64,000 nucleotides of DNA from Paenochrobactrum pullorum (GTDB taxonomy: Bacteria; Pseudomonadota; Alphaproteobacteria; Rhizobiales; Rhizobiaceae). Below the pieces are notes generated by a model. It saw only the letters and a list, made by a program, of their open reading frames with translations. It did no database searches and had not been told where the DNA came from. A program made the translations under genes and the position numbers. The stretch covers positions 89,806 to 153,805 of the forward strand of contig NZ_JBHEEH010000006.1 of assembly GCF_041929845.1 (NCBI RefSeq), written 5' to 3'. Every line of letters starts with the position of its first letter. The first letter of the stretch is position 1. Of the stretch, positions 63,428 to 64,000 are shown one piece after another.

Positions 63428-63922
63428 ATGTTCACGCAAAACCCCAAAACGAAGAAGCGCCGTACGCGCATCGCTCTCCTGATCGCTTCGTGCGGCAGCC
63501 TTATGCTTACAGGGTGCAGTGCAGAGGCGGAAGCACCGCCAGTAGAGAGCGTTACTGGGGCTGGATCAGGTATTCTGGAAACTACAGCTGGTCGCTACGA
63601 GTTGACGCCGACAACATGCGCCTTTTATGAGCAGGATGGAGCCTACGATATTGAGCTCCGGGGTCCCGGAACGACGCCAGACGGCGAGAAGCTCTTCTTC
63701 GAACTGTCGTCAACGGCGAATGCACTGACCATTGGCCTCGGCGTCGATCGTCCCTACGCCAGCCCTGAGCGACAGCTCAAGGCCGGACGCATCTATTCAC
63801 AAGAGCTTGACATCGTCGTCGCCGGCGAAATGCTGTCGATCAACGATCTGGTTCTGGTCAACGAGGATGGCGCACCCGTCGTGAATGGCGCCACCCTCAG
63901 CATCAATTGCAGCGCACAGTAA
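63428..63922 (+). CDS. Lipoprotein of unknown function
   Basis: 164 residues. Signal peptide with positive start (KTKKRRTR) and lipobox LTGC (Cys30), so a lipid-anchored envelope protein. The mature part is beta-rich with two cysteines (TTCAFYEQDG and the C-terminal INCSAQ) that may form a disulfide. GGAGAG lies upstream of the ATG, 15 bases after the SH3-like gene, so it belongs to the operon. No family recognised. Confidence 0.8.
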   Translation: MFTQNPKTKKRRTRIALLIASCGSLMLTGCSAEAEAPPVESVTGAGSGILETTAGRYELTPTTCAFYEQDGAYDIELRGPGTTPDGEKLFFELSSTANALTIGLGVDRPYASPERQLKAGRIYSQELDIVVAGEMLSINDLVLVNEDGAPVVNGATLSINCSAQ

Positions 63923-64000
63923 GAATGGACTTGATGTGGTGGACGGCCTCCTGATCCGCTTTTGTGCGATAGTGTGGTTGTTTTTAAAAGCCACCAAGGA
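63923..64000. other. Right edge, no gene seen
   Basis: 78 bases after the lipoprotein stop with no terminator or start recognised; the transcription unit may continue beyond the window. Confidence 0.4.

Overview
The window looks like a piece of the main chromosome of an alphaproteobacterium of the order Hyphomicrobiales (Rhizobiales), probably near the Brucellaceae/Bartonellaceae. The grounds are the gene content and order (carD, fdxA, S4 protein, MgpS-type helicase, thiolase; atpHAGDC, priA, transaldolase; nadD-proA-proB-obgE-GNAT-GNAT-rpmA-rplU-tRNA-Ser), an Ala/Lys-rich N-terminal tail on ATP synthase beta, and a liv operon carrying a DUF6867-type protein. This is protein-level recognition without a database search, so genus and species are not assigned.

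Layout. 0.36-36.9 kb is a core housekeeping block, mostly on the minus strand: an M48 lipoprotein protease; CarD, ferredoxin, an S4 RNA-binding protein and a SUV3-like helicase; a 0.6-kb intergenic region with a duplicated element and a possible small RNA; thiolase; a GlcG-type protein; L32, MtgA, IspA and IspG; an MFS carrier; the livHMGF/DUF6867/livK branched-chain amino-acid transporter, whose LivG has an extra C-terminal domain; two small membrane proteins; the F1 ATP synthase operon; PriA; a transaldolase-family enzyme; NadD, ProA, ProB and ObgE; two acetyltransferases; L27 and L21. tRNA-Ser(CGA) follows at 37.3 kb. 37.4-44.5 kb is an accessory cluster resembling decaprenyl-phospho-arabinose synthesis (HAD-UbiA fusion, DprE1-like oxidase, SMR-type carrier, SDR, class-III aminotransferase, plus a divergent polytopic membrane protein). 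44.6-49.6 kb holds a flavin reductase, an ankyrin protein, RluA-type synthase, RsmJ, a deformylase homologue with lost metal ligands, a BaiN-like flavoprotein and a hot-dog thioesterase. 49.8-51.1 kb is a BigR-type sulfur-responsive operon with two YeeE/YedE half-transporters. 51.2-56.1 kb is an AT-rich glycan operon (three-domain glycosyltransferase plus FkbM methyltransferase).

From about 56.3 kb to the right edge the sequence is visibly more GC-rich. It begins next to a 14-base match to the 3' end of an initiator-tRNA gene lying against a perfect hairpin terminator, which is how one end of a tRNA-integrated genomic island looks. The island part holds two divergent, translationally coupled gene sets. 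Leftward: a secreted molybdopterin-oxidoreductase-fold protein, a PAS histidine kinase and a LuxR-type response regulator. Rightward: a polytopic membrane protein, a secreted VWA protein with four near-identical 88-residue repeats, an SH3-like secreted protein and a lipoprotein. I do not recognise the rightward set as a named system. A shared 0.2-kb promoter region suggests, without proving, that the two-component pair controls it.

Most operons end in clear hairpin-plus-T terminators, several of them bidirectional between convergent genes. No rRNA, CRISPR array, insertion sequence or integrase gene was seen.
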